From NCBI GenBank assembly GCA_964251385.1, contig CAXUJK010000002.1, positions 372,001 through 436,000 on the forward strand: a stretch of 64,000 bases of DNA, written 5' to 3'. Made by a program: the position numbers and the translations under genes. This DNA is from CADCVW01 sp964251385. GTDB taxonomy: Bacteria; Pseudomonadota; Alphaproteobacteria; Sphingomonadales; Sphingomonadaceae. Under the pieces are notes generated by a model, which was given only the letters and a program-made list of their open reading frames with translations, did not search any database and was not told where the DNA came from. Numbering within the stretch: position 1 is the first letter of the stretch; each line of letters starts with the position of its first letter. Positions 44,245 through 52,475 of this stretch are shown piece after piece.

Positions 44245-45111
44245 CTAAGGTGCGGTTGGGGCCGTCATCAGCATCGCCGCCTTGAGGCTGACGTCCTTGA
44301 CGAGCGAGCTGGCCGGGCCGACCGGCGGCGCGGTTTCGTTTCCGACGGCGATGCGCAGGAGGTCGGCGCGGCCCGTGCGCAGGAGCGGATCGACCGCGTC
44401 GGCGGGCACGGTGAAGCTCTGGCCTGCGGTCAGCGTGTTTTCGTACAGGCTCTTGCCGTCGCGCTCGTAGATCTTGATCCACACGGGTTCGGTTGCCGTG
44501 ATCACGACCGGAACGGGCGCGCGCGGCCCCCGCGTGACGGTGGCGGCGCTTGCCGGTGCCATGCCCGGCGGCGGCGTCTGCACCGTCTCGACGATCCGCG
44601 GCTGGACGTCGCCCAGCGCGACGGTGCGGTAGTAGCCGAACCCGGCAAGCAGCGCCGCGCCGACGAGCACGGTTGCGAACGCCAGCGTGCGCGGCGGCAC
44701 GCGGGCCGGGTCGGCGGGTTCGAACGTTTCCGTAACCGTCGTCGCCGCGCGTCCGCCGCCCAGTTCGACGCGCAGCTCGTCGCCGATCTCCTTGCGATCG
44801 AGCCCGACGACCTCCGCGTACGCCTTGGCGAACCCGATGCTGTAGGTGGGCGCGGGCAGGTCGTCCCACGCGCTGCGCTCGATCGCCTCCAGGTGGCGGA
44901 GCGGCACGCGCGTGCGCGTCGCGATGTCGTCGAGCGACAGGCCTTGCGCGATCCGCGCGGCGTGCAGCCGGTCGCCCACCGGCATCGGAAAATCAGCCCT
45001 GCCGTCGCCCAAGTCCATCCCCTGTGCCCGCTCCCCGTCTAGCGCATGACGATCACTTGATCCATGTTCGTCGTCGGGTGGACTCGTGTCAACGGGGCCG
45101 GCGTCGGTCAT
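44245..45111 (-). CDS. RodZ-like helix-turn-helix membrane protein
   Basis: 288 residues from ATG 45111, overlapping the ptsP stop by 4 bases. Cytoplasmic HTH domain (about 44-115; GDRLHAARIAQGLSLDDIATRT), one TM (about 142-160) and a periplasmic DUF4115-type domain (about 190-280; WIKIYERDGKSLYENTL). This is the RodZ plan, a protein that links MreB to the elongation machinery. In Alphaproteobacteria this gene often carries a generic HTH label; assignment by layout. Confidence 0.8.
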   Translation of the reverse strand: MTDAGPVDTSPPDDEHGSSDRHALDGERAQGMDLGDGRADFPMPVGDRLHAARIAQGLSLDDIATRTRVPLRHLEAIERSAWDDLPAPTYSIGFAKAYAEVVGLDRKEIGDELRVELGGGRAATTVTETFEPADPARVPPRTLAFATVLVGAALLAGFGYYRTVALGDVQPRIVETVQTPPPGMAPASAATVTRGPRAPVPVVITATEPVWIKIYERDGKSLYENTLTAGQSFTVPADAVDPLLRTGRADLLRIAVGNETAPPVGPASSLVKDVSLKAAMLMTAPTAP

Positions 45112-47375
45112 GTCAGGGACACGCGCCGCGTGTCGGCCCAGCCCTGCAGCGCGCCGCGCATGTCGGCGGGCGGACGGGCGAGCAGCGTCTTCATCTCGGC
45201 CCGGATCGCGCCCCCGTCGAGCGAGCGGATCATCGCCTTCAAGGGCGCGACCGCGGCGGGCGTGATCGACAGGCGCTCGATGCCGAGCCCGATCAGCGCC
45301 ATCGCCTCCAGCGGTCGGCCGCCCATCTCGCCGCACACGCCGACGGGCACGTTCGCCGCGTCGCACGCGATCACGACGCGGCTTAGGAAACGCAGGATCG
45401 CGGGGCTGAGCCAGTCGTAGCGCTCGGCCAGCCGCGGGTGCGCGCGGTCGGCCGCGAACAGGAACTGGGTCAGGTCGTTGGTGCCGATCGACAGGAAGTC
45501 GACGTTGGGGAGCAGGATGTCCAGCGTTTCGGCGAGCGCGGGAACCTCGAGCATCGCGCCGTAATGGATGCGATTAGGGAGCGAGTGGCCGCGGTCGCGT
45601 AGCCAGACGTGCTGCGCCTCGAACAAGGCTTTCGCCTCGTCATACTCCCACGGTTCGGACACCATCGGGAACATGACCTGCAGCGTCCGCCCCGCCGCCG
45701 CCTCGATCAGCGCGCGCGCCTGCGCCTTCATGAGCGCGGTGCGGTCGAGCGAGAGGCGCAGCGCGCGCCAGCCCATCGCCGGGTTTTCCTCTTCCAGCTC
45801 GCCCGTGAGGTACGGCAGCGCCTTGTCGCCGCCGATGTCGACGGTGCGGAAGATGACGGGCTTGTCGCCCGCGGCGTCGAGCACGGATCTGTAGAGGCGC
45901 TGCTGGCTTTCGCGGCGGGGGAGGGTGGCGGAGACGAGGAACTGGAATTCGGTGCGGAACAGCCCGATGCCGTCCGCACCCGTGACGTTGAGCGCCTCCA
46001 CGTCGTCGCGAAGGCCCGCGTTGACCATGACGGCGATGCGCTGCCCGTCGGTCGTGACGGCGGGCAGGTCGCGCATGCGGGCGAGCGCGGCGCGGCGCTT
46101 GTGGCCCAACTGCCGCTTGGCGTCGAACGCGGTCTCGATCGACGCGGCGGGACGCACGAAAAGAACGCCTTCGTCGACGTCGAGGAGGAGCGGATCGCCT
46201 TCCGCGATGGCGACGCGCACGTCCTTGACGCGGCCGAGCACGGGCACGCCCATCGCGCGCGCGACGATGATGACGTGCGCGGTGAGAGACCCTTCCTCCA
46301 GCACCACCCCCTTGAGGCGGCGGCGGTCGTATTCGAGCAGTTCGGCGGGGCCCAGGTTCTTGGCGATGAGGATCGCGTCGCGCTTGAGCCCACCCTGCGC
46401 GGCGGTGCCGACCTGGCCCGACACGATGCGCTGCAGCCGGTTCGCGAGGTCGTCCAAGTCGTGCATGCGTTCGGCGAGCAGCGGGTCGTCGATCTCGCGC
46501 ATCCGCATGCGGGTGCGCTGCTGGACGCGCTCGATCGCGGCCTCGGCGGTGAGGCCGCTGTCGATCGCCTCGTTGATGCGCCGCGACCAGCCTTCGTCGT
46601 AGGCGAACATCTTGTACGTAGCGAGAACGTCGTGGAGCTCGCTCTGCGTGCCGAACTCGGCGTCGCGCGTCATCGTGTCGATGCCCTCGCGCATGCGCCG
46701 AAACGCGGAGTAGACCCGCGCCCGTTCGGCCTCGGTGTCCTCCGCCACCGTGTGTTCGATCGTGACGCGGGGCTGGTGGTACACCGCGACGCCGCGCGCC
46801 ATGCCCGCGACGAGTTTCTGCCCCGTGAGCCGCGCGGGCGTGGAGTCGCGCTGCGCCTGCGTTCCCTTGCCCGCGTCGACGAGTTTCGCGCCCGCCAACA
46901 GTTCGGCGAGCACCATGGCGACCGTCTGCAACGCTTCGATCTCGATGTCGGCATAGCCCCGCGGATCGGCGTGCTGGACGCACAGGACCCCGATCGCCCG
47001 TTCGCGGCGCACGATGGGGACCCCTGCGAAGCTGTGGAAAAGCTCCTCGCCCGTTTCAGGCTTGTAGGCGAAGTCCGGATGGCTCGCGGCTTCGGCCAGG
47101 TTGAGGACCTGGATCCTGGCCGCGATCGTGCCGACCAGGCCTTCGCCGAGCGCGAGCTTCGTCACGTGCACCGCTTCCTGCTTCAGCCCGCGCGTCGCGA
47201 ACAGTTCGAGGCAGCCCTCGCGCAACAGGTAGATCGAGCAGACTTCGGACGCCATTGCCTCGCCGATCAGGTCGACGACGGTGTTGAGCTTGGCCTGCGC
47301 GTTGGTGCGCTTGGCCATGACCGAGTGGAGGCCGGTCAGGATTTCCCGTGCGGACGTGGCGGCGGTCGACGGCAT
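45108..47375 (-). CDS. ptsP: Nitrogen-PTS enzyme I (PtsP), GAF-EI
   Basis: 755 residues. N-terminal GAF domain (about 20-165), then phosphotransferase enzyme I: phospho-His region GSLTAHVIIVARAMGVPV (His about 367), the PEP-binding barrel (GIGLFRTEFQFL) and the C-terminal VCGEMGGRP. It transfers phosphate from PEP into the NPr/EIIA-Ntr regulatory chain. The GAF domain is thought to sense nitrogen status by binding glutamine or 2-oxoglutarate in relatives. It is followed by the RodZ-like gene. Confidence 0.93.
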   Translation of the reverse strand: MPSTAATSAREILTGLHSVMAKRTNAQAKLNTVVDLIGEAMASEVCSIYLLREGCLELFATRGLKQEAVHVTKLALGEGLVGTIAARIQVLNLAEAASHPDFAYKPETGEELFHSFAGVPIVRRERAIGVLCVQHADPRGYADIEIEALQTVAMVLAELLAGAKLVDAGKGTQAQRDSTPARLTGQKLVAGMARGVAVYHQPRVTIEHTVAEDTEAERARVYSAFRRMREGIDTMTRDAEFGTQSELHDVLATYKMFAYDEGWSRRINEAIDSGLTAEAAIERVQQRTRMRMREIDDPLLAERMHDLDDLANRLQRIVSGQVGTAAQGGLKRDAILIAKNLGPAELLEYDRRRLKGVVLEEGSLTAHVIIVARAMGVPVLGRVKDVRVAIAEGDPLLLDVDEGVLFVRPAASIETAFDAKRQLGHKRRAALARMRDLPAVTTDGQRIAVMVNAGLRDDVEALNVTGADGIGLFRTEFQFLVSATLPRRESQQRLYRSVLDAAGDKPVIFRTVDIGGDKALPYLTGELEEENPAMGWRALRLSLDRTALMKAQARALIEAAAGRTLQVMFPMVSEPWEYDEAKALFEAQHVWLRDRGHSLPNRIHYGAMLEVPALAETLDILLPNVDFLSIGTNDLTQFLFAADRAHPRLAERYDWLSPAILRFLSRVVIACDAANVPVGVCGEMGGRPLEAMALIGLGIERLSITPAAVAPLKAMIRSLDGGAIRAEMKTLLARPPADMRGALQGWADTRRVSLT

Positions 47376-47414
47376 GCGGTTCGCGCTACATCGTCCGCAC
47401 TTGGTACGCCAGCG

Positions 47415-48713
47415 TCACTCGTCCCGGATGAGGCCCGCCGACTTGCTTTCCGGAACGAGCACGAACGCGATCGTCGCCATCCCGATGAGCGCGGTGATGT
47501 ACCAGTAGTAGCCGCTTTCCGCGCCCGCCTGCTTGAACCACAGCGCCACGTACTCGCTCGTCCCGCCGAACGCGGCGTTGCCGACCGCGTAGGGGAGGGC
47601 AACGCCGAGCGTGCGGATGTGGGCGGGGAAAAGCTCGGCCTTTATGATGGCGCCGACCGACGTGTAGGGAGCCAGCACGAGCAGCGGGATCAGCGCCAGC
47701 ACGAACGCTTGCCCGTTGCTGTCGGCGGTTCTCAATGCGGTGAAGACGGGAACGGTGACGATCATGCCGCCGATGCCGAAGGCGAGCGCCAGCGGCTTGC
47801 GGCCGACCCGGTCCGACAACAGCCCGAACAGCGGCTGGATCGCGGCGAAGACGAACAGGGCGGCGGCGGTGACGAGCGTCGCGTCCTGACGGTCGAACCC
47901 TGCCGAGTTGACGAGGAATTTCTGCAGGTAGGTCGTGTAGGCGTAGAACGCGGCCGAACCGCCCGCGGTCATCATCGCCATCAGGATGACCTGCCGCTTG
48001 TGCGACCTCCACAGCTCGCGGACGCTCGACGCGGGATGCGCGGTGCGGTCGATCGCCTCGAACGCGGACGTTTCGGCGAGCTTGCGGCGCAGCAGGTATA
48101 CGGCGAGCGCAAGCAGGGCACCGATGGCGAACGGGATGCGCCAGGCCCAGGCCTCGATCGCGGCTTCGGGGATCGTGGCTTGCAGGATCAGCAGGACGCC
48201 GAGCGCGGTCAGCTGCCCGGCGATGAGCGTGACATATTGAAAGCTCGAGTAGAAGCCGCGGCGATCCGGGGTCGCCATTTCCGACAGATAGGTTGCCGAT
48301 GCCCCGTACTCGCCGCCGACCGACAGGCCCTGCATCATTCGGGCGAGCAGAAGCAGGGCGGGGGCGGCGGCCCCGATCGTCTCGTATGTCGGCGTGACCG
48401 CGATCACCGCCGACCCCGCGAACATCAGCCCGACGGACACGGCGAGCCCCGCCTTGCGGCCGTGGCGATCGCCGTAGATCCCCATCGCCCACGCGCCCAG
48501 CGGCCTCATCAAGAAGCCGACCGCGAAGATGGCGGCGGTGGACAGGAGCTGCGCGGTGCGGTCGCCTTCCGGGAAGAAGCGCGGTGCGAAGTAGATCGCG
48601 AACGAAGCGTAGGCGAACCAGTCGTACCATTCGACGAGATTGCCCGCGGAGCCGCCGATGATCGCGCGCAACCGCCATGTCTCGATCTTCCGGCGTTCGA
48701 TGCGTGAGGGCAT
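47415..48713 (-). CDS. MHS-family MFS transporter (KgtP-like)
   Basis: 432 residues from ATG 48713; the frame extends to 48800 but that part covers a repeat half copy. 12 TMs. The signature GNLVEWYDWFAYASFAIYFAP (TM1 region), GDRHGRKAGL between TM2 and TM3, and LMRPLGAWAMG are typical of the metabolite:H+ symporter family, which includes alpha-ketoglutarate permease KgtP. Likely a dicarboxylate or osmolyte importer; substrate not determined. Confidence 0.88.
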   Translation of the reverse strand: MPSRIERRKIETWRLRAIIGGSAGNLVEWYDWFAYASFAIYFAPRFFPEGDRTAQLLSTAAIFAVGFLMRPLGAWAMGIYGDRHGRKAGLAVSVGLMFAGSAVIAVTPTYETIGAAAPALLLLARMMQGLSVGGEYGASATYLSEMATPDRRGFYSSFQYVTLIAGQLTALGVLLILQATIPEAAIEAWAWRIPFAIGALLALAVYLLRRKLAETSAFEAIDRTAHPASSVRELWRSHKRQVILMAMMTAGGSAAFYAYTTYLQKFLVNSAGFDRQDATLVTAAALFVFAAIQPLFGLLSDRVGRKPLALAFGIGGMIVTVPVFTALRTADSNGQAFVLALIPLLVLAPYTSVGAIIKAELFPAHIRTLGVALPYAVGNAAFGGTSEYVALWFKQAGAESGYYWYITALIGMATIAFVLVPESKSAGLIRDE

Positions 48714-48722
48714 TTCAACTTT

Positions 48723-48745
48723 CGTCATCCTGGCGGAGGCCGGGA
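48723..48745. repeat. Half copy of dispersed repeat family A
   Basis: CGTCATCCTGGCGGAGGCCG, then GGA, matches one arm of family A; the second arm is not present. It sits just upstream of the MFS start codon. Confidence 0.65.
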
Positions 48746-48829
48746 CCACGTATGCGTATGCGTCCGGCCCACCTGTCGGCAAGCCCAGCCGTGTTGCCAC
48801 GTCCGGCGGGGTCCTTATGGTCCGCGGCC

Positions 48830-49363
48830 ATGACCAAGCGTGCCCTGCTCCTCCTGCCCATGGCGCTCGCCGCCTGTTCGACCGAGCGCGAGCCGCCGCC
48901 GCAGCCCGCGCCGCGGCCGCAGGCGCGGCCCGCTCCCGCGCCGCCGCCTGCGCCGAGTCCCGCGCCGGTCGGGTGGGCGGACCTGCCGCTGACGCCGGGC
49001 TCGTGGACGTACGAGGGTCCGGGATCGACGAGCTCGGCGACGTTCGGCACCCCCGGCGCGCCCCAGTTCCGCATCTATTGCGAAGGCCCGACGCGCAGCG
49101 TGTTCCTGCAGCGTTACGGCGCGTACACGGGTCGGACCATGTCGATCCGGACGTCGTTCGGCGCGCGCAGCCTTGCCTTCGCGCCCGAACCGACGCCGCA
49201 GCTGGGCACCGCGACGCTGACCGCGCGCGACCCGTTCCTCGACGATGTCGCGTTCTCGCGCGGCCGTGTGTCGGTCGAGGTCGCGGGAACGCCGACCCTC
49301 GTCATGCCCGCCTGGGCCGAGCCCGCGCGCGTGATCGAGGATTGCCGCAAGATGGCGTCTTGA
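48830..49363 (+). CDS. Proline-rich lipoprotein of unknown function
   Basis: 177 residues from ATG 48830. Lipobox LAAC (Cys16), then a Pro/Ala-rich linker (about 20-48) as found in outer membrane lipoproteins that reach toward peptidoglycan, then a beta-rich domain (about 50-177). Two cysteines (IYCEGP and EDCRKM) probably form a disulfide. No family recognised. Confidence 0.75.
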   Translation: MTKRALLLLPMALAACSTEREPPPQPAPRPQARPAPAPPPAPSPAPVGWADLPLTPGSWTYEGPGSTSSATFGTPGAPQFRIYCEGPTRSVFLQRYGAYTGRTMSIRTSFGARSLAFAPEPTPQLGTATLTARDPFLDDVAFSRGRVSVEVAGTPTLVMPAWAEPARVIEDCRKMAS

Positions 49364-49424
49364 AAATCAGGTCTTGAAGCTGGGGTTCGGTTCGCGCATA
49401 TTCCCAGCTGTTATCAACATAGCG

Positions 49425-49438
49425 AAAGGAGGTGATCC
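49425..49438 (+). promoter_or_regulatory. Perfect extended Shine-Dalgarno site
   Basis: AAAGGAGGTGATCC is the full reverse complement of the 16S rRNA 3' end (GGATCACCTCCTTT). It ends one base before the micro-ORF ATG at 49440. This length of pairing is far above what normal genes in the window show and could stall or capture a 30S subunit. Confidence 0.7.
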
Positions 49439-49439
49439 G

Positions 49440-49496
49440 ATGTCTCATGGTTCAGTTAAGAGGTCGGTTCGGTTCGTTCGGGGGAATGTCGCCTAG
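49440..49496 (+). CDS. 18-codon micro-ORF
   Basis: Codes for MSHGSVKRSVRFVRGNVA, a basic peptide. It has the strongest ribosome binding site seen in the window, and its TAG stop lies in a hairpin. It could be a regulatory leader peptide or a functional small protein; the DNA repeats TCGGTTCGGTTCGTTCG inside it are also worth noting. No match can be claimed without a search. Confidence 0.45.
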   Translation: MSHGSVKRSVRFVRGNVA

Positions 49497-49583
49497 TTTC
49501 TAGGCAGGTCTCCCGGGCTGGAACGTCCGGCCGCTGACCATGCAAAGAGCGTCGGTGCGGGTGTCCGTGCCGGGTTCGAAAAG

Positions 49584-49618
49584 AGGGCCACGGGAGCGAC
49601 AAGCTCCCGTGGCCCTTT
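49584..49618 (+). terminator. Intrinsic terminator
   Basis: AGGGCCACGGGAGC and GCTCCCGTGGCCCT form a perfect 14-bp stem with loop GACAA, followed by TTT. On the minus strand the stem is preceded by the GST gene end by about 90 bases, so it could also serve that gene. Confidence 0.75.
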
Positions 49619-49704
49619 GCATGTCCGGGAAAGGTGGTCGGTGCGGAGCTGTGCCTGCTCGCTCTCCGCGGGGGACCAAGGACTACCCAAGCAGAAGCAG
49701 CGCC

Positions 49705-50376
49705 TTAGAAATCGACCTTGTCGTAATGCGCGGGTGGCTGGATCACCTCCATGCGCTCCGCCAGCATCGGCCGGAAGCTCGGGCGCGACTTCATGCCGCG
49801 GTACCAGTCGAGCGTCTGCTTGTGTCCGCGCCAATCGATCCCTCCAAGATAATCCGCCACCGACAGATGCGCGGCGGCGGTAAGGTCAGCGAGGCTCAGC
49901 GCCGCGCCGCCCAGCCAGCGGCGATGGTCGAGCAGATAGTCGAGATAATCTAGATGCGTGTTCGCGGTCTTCATCGCGTGGCGTAGCATCTGGGTGTCGG
50001 GCGCGGCGCGATGGACGAGGCGCTTGATCATGCGTTCTTCGGTGAGCGGACCCACGACCTCGCCGTAGAAGCGCTCATCGAGCCACGATGTGAGCCTGCG
50101 GATCTCGGCCCGGTTCAACGCGGTGCCTGGAATCATCGGTGCCGTTTCGACCGTCTCCTCGAAATATTCGACGATCGCGCCCGAATCGATCAGCACCACG
50201 CCCTTGGCGCTGTCGACCATGACGGGAGTCTGTCCCGCCGGATTGAGATCCATGAACTCGTCTCGACGCTCCCAAGGGCTTTCCCGGACGAGGTCGTAGG
50301 CGACGTTCTTCTCGCCGAGCTGCAGCCGGACTTTGCGCGAGAACGGACATAACGGAAATTGGTAGAGCTGCCACAT
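49705..50376 (-). CDS. Glutathione S-transferase family protein
   Basis: 223 residues from ATG 50376. Thioredoxin-like N-terminal domain (1-80; LYQFPLCPFSRKVRLQL with CPFS, and PVMVDSAKG then LIDSGAIVEYFEE, the GSH-binding SNAIL-like region) and an all-helical C-terminal domain (about 88-215). The CPFS may serve as the active site of an omega/beta-like GST. Substrate unknown. The frame extends to 50436 but the domain begins at this ATG. Confidence 0.87.
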   Translation of the reverse strand: MWQLYQFPLCPFSRKVRLQLGEKNVAYDLVRESPWERRDEFMDLNPAGQTPVMVDSAKGVVLIDSGAIVEYFEETVETAPMIPGTALNRAEIRRLTSWLDERFYGEVVGPLTEERMIKRLVHRAAPDTQMLRHAMKTANTHLDYLDYLLDHRRWLGGAALSLADLTAAAHLSVADYLGGIDWRGHKQTLDWYRGMKSRPSFRPMLAERMEVIQPPAHYDKVDF

Positions 50377-50447
50377 GCCGCCCGGACTATGGCCCGCGCG
50401 CGCCCGCGTCCATCGCGTGCGGACGGGCGGCGGCAATTAGTTGGAGA

Positions 50448-50867
50448 TTAGCGGCCGAGCCCGCCCAACACCTGCCCCAGGTCACGTTCCATCTGCGCGA
50501 TCGAACGCCCAAGCGCGGGTGCGGCCGCGGCCAACCCGCGCACCATGTCGGCAGCCTTCAACGACAGACCCGACATCTGGTCCTGCAAGCGACCCTCGAA
50601 GTCGGGATCGTCGCGGCGGGCGACGTCGCCGATCGTCTGGCGCGGGTCGACGCGCGCAGCTGGATCGATCGCCCCCACGACGCCGCCGATCGGCACGTCG
50701 AGGATGGCACCGACCGCAGCGCCCAATTTTCCACCCGCGTCCTCGACATCGTAGGGGTGCGGCAGGCTACGCACGATGTCTTCGCCGATATCCTGCGCGC
50801 GCGCGGACTGGGCCGACACGGGAGCGGCGAGCGTGGCGACGAGCGCCACGAACAGCAGATTACGCAT
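50448..50867 (-). CDS. Small exported protein of unknown function
   Basis: 139 residues with signal peptide MRNLLFVALVATLAAPVSAQ. The mature part is hydrophilic with a Gly-rich stretch (GGKLGAAVGAILDVPIGGVVGAID) and a helical end. Family not recognised. It is on the same strand as the GST and the DUF2059 gene but separated by about 65-70 bases on each side. Confidence 0.7.
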   Translation of the reverse strand: MRNLLFVALVATLAAPVSAQSARAQDIGEDIVRSLPHPYDVEDAGGKLGAAVGAILDVPIGGVVGAIDPAARVDPRQTIGDVARRDDPDFEGRLQDQMSGLSLKAADMVRGLAAAAPALGRSIAQMERDLGQVLGGLGR

Positions 50868-50932
50868 GAACCATCCCTTCGAAAACGGAAGATTGTTCTA
50901 CAACAACGGCATTGACCCGCCGTGAACGCACG

Positions 50933-51607
50933 TCAGCGACGCGTTTTCGCACCGGCGGCCTTCTTGCTGGGCAACGGCAGATGCGCCGTCGCGGCCGACA
51001 TCTTCTTTACGATGGCGGGCATTTCCCTGATCATGACCGGCATGAAGTCGGACATGACCTTGATGAATTCGGGATCCACCATCAGCAACAGCGATTCCCG
51101 AGCGTACGCCGCGCCACTCGGCGTCGCGAAGAACGCGTTCATGTCCCCCAACTGCGCCGCGTCGAACTTGCGCGCGTAGGCGCGAGACAGGCCGACGCGG
51201 ATCTGCGGCTCCATTCGCGACATCAATGGAACCAGTTCGTTCATCATCACACGGTTCGACAACCGCGTCCGTTCCTCGAAATGCGGGTCGGACCCCATCA
51301 TCAACTGGCGCATGGTCTTGTTTCCGAGCTCCTTGCGCGCGTCGGCTCCGTCCGCACCCGGCACCAGGTCTCCCGGCTTCATCTCGAACATGGATGCCAT
51401 GATGCCGTCCATCATCTGCTCCATCGTGCCGTTCATCATGCGTGCGTAGGTACCCAACGGCCACACACGATCAATGGTCGTGGTCGCGAGGGCAAGGCGC
51501 GCCGGGTCAACTGGAGCCGCCATGGCCGAGGCGGGTTGCGCCGGCGCGGGCGTCTGCGCTTGAACGGGCGCGGCAAGCATTGCGGCGGCCATTGCGAGCA
51601 TGTTCAT
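50933..51607 (-). CDS. DUF2059-family exported protein
   Basis: 224 residues from ATG 51607. Signal peptide MNMLAMAAAMLAAPVQAQ, then a helical domain with FFATPSGAAYARESLLLMV, typical of the DUF2059 family (often C-terminal FYxSPxGxK). Unusually Met-rich in the middle (MMNGTMEQMMDGIMASMF). Probably periplasmic; function unknown. Confidence 0.8.
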   Translation of the reverse strand: MNMLAMAAAMLAAPVQAQTPAPAQPASAMAAPVDPARLALATTTIDRVWPLGTYARMMNGTMEQMMDGIMASMFEMKPGDLVPGADGADARKELGNKTMRQLMMGSDPHFEERTRLSNRVMMNELVPLMSRMEPQIRVGLSRAYARKFDAAQLGDMNAFFATPSGAAYARESLLLMVDPEFIKVMSDFMPVMIREMPAIVKKMSAATAHLPLPSKKAAGAKTRR

Positions 51608-51659
51608 GTCGTGGTCCCTCCAGTCTGCGAGCGGACATAACCGGCCGGGACCAAGCTGC

Positions 51660-52472
51660 CTAGCGTGCGAGCAGCCAGACCAGGGCGATCGAACCCGCGA
51701 CGATGCGGTACCAGGCAAATGGGGCGAAACCGTAGCGCGACACGATGCCGACGAACCAGCGGATCACGACCAGCGCAACGACGAAGGACACGCCGAACCC
51801 GACCGCGATCAGCCCCCAGTCGACACCTGCACGCGCGATGTCCTCGCCGTGGCGCAGCAGCGACAGGCTCGTCGCGCCGACCATCGTGGGGACGGCGAGG
51901 AAGAAGCTGAACTCGGCCGCGGTGCGCCGTTCGACGCCGAGCGCGAGCGCGCCCATGATCGTGGCTCCGGATCGCGACACGCCCGGAATCATCGACAGGC
52001 ACTGGACGAGGCCGACGCCCAGGGCCGCGCGCACGGGAAGCGCGGCGACGCCGGGTTCGATGCGCGACGGCTTGATGCGGCTTTCGATGAGCAGGATGGC
52101 CAGCCCGCCGACGATGAGCGCGATGCAGACGACGACCGCGTTTTCGAGCAGCGCCTCGATATTGTCGATGAACAGGATGCCGAGCACCGCCGATGGCACG
52201 AACGCGATCGCGACGTTGCGCACGAACCGCCACGCGCCGGGCTCACGCGCGAACATGCCCGTGATCACGTCCCAGAAGGTGCGCCAGTAGAGGACGATGA
52301 CCGCCAGGATCGCGCCGAGCTGGATGACGACGTTGAACGTCGCCCATTGCGCGGCGTCGTAGCCCAGAAGCTCGGCCGCTAGGATGAGGTGCCCGGTCGA
52401 GGACACGGGTAGGAATTCGGTCAACCCCTCGACGATGCCGAGGAGGATGGCGGTCAGGAGCTCGGCGGTCAT
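51660..52472 (-). CDS. uppP: Undecaprenyl-diphosphatase
   Basis: 270 residues. An integral membrane enzyme (about 8 TMs) that dephosphorylates undecaprenyl pyrophosphate so the carrier can be reused for peptidoglycan and other polymers. Conserved segments: EGLTEFLPVSSTGHLIL (about 15-31), PGVSRSGATI (about 160-170) and the Glu/Arg-rich second repeat. The stop is about 50 bases before the DUF2059 start. It is 3 bases after the NDUFA9-like gene. Confidence 0.95.
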   Translation of the reverse strand: MTAELLTAILLGIVEGLTEFLPVSSTGHLILAAELLGYDAAQWATFNVVIQLGAILAVIVLYWRTFWDVITGMFAREPGAWRFVRNVAIAFVPSAVLGILFIDNIEALLENAVVVCIALIVGGLAILLIESRIKPSRIEPGVAALPVRAALGVGLVQCLSMIPGVSRSGATIMGALALGVERRTAAEFSFFLAVPTMVGATSLSLLRHGEDIARAGVDWGLIAVGFGVSFVVALVVIRWFVGIVSRYGFAPFAWYRIVAGSIALVWLLAR

Positions 52473-52475
52473 CGG

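Larger units (their letters stand above)
49425..49623 (+). ncRNA. Probable small structured RNA with micro-ORF and intrinsic terminator
   Basis: A compact element between the lipoprotein gene and the convergent GST gene. It begins with AAAGGAGGTGATCC (49425-49438), fully complementary to the 3' end of 16S rRNA, followed by the 18-codon micro-ORF. Then come: hairpin GCCTAG-TTT-CTAGGC (49491-49505), which contains the micro-ORF stop; CCGGGC/GTCCGG (about 49513-49530); CGGTGCGGG/TCCGTGCCG (about 49553-49572); and a 14-bp terminator stem (49584-49616). CATGCAAAG (49539-49547) can pair with CTTTGCATG (49615-49623) across the last two hairpins. No gene follows on this strand. Structures were found by eye; folding energy was not computed. 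Confidence 0.55.

Noticed and set aside
45609..48707. A 1032-codon open frame on the plus strand
   Set aside because: It lies antisense to ptsP and the MFS gene, has the Arg/Gly/Asp-rich composition of a shadow frame in GC-rich DNA and no domain.
49565..49585. T-loop-like GGGTTCGAAA, hinting at a tRNA or tmRNA
   Set aside because: The flanks do not form a T stem or an acceptor stem, so it is not a tRNA-like molecule.
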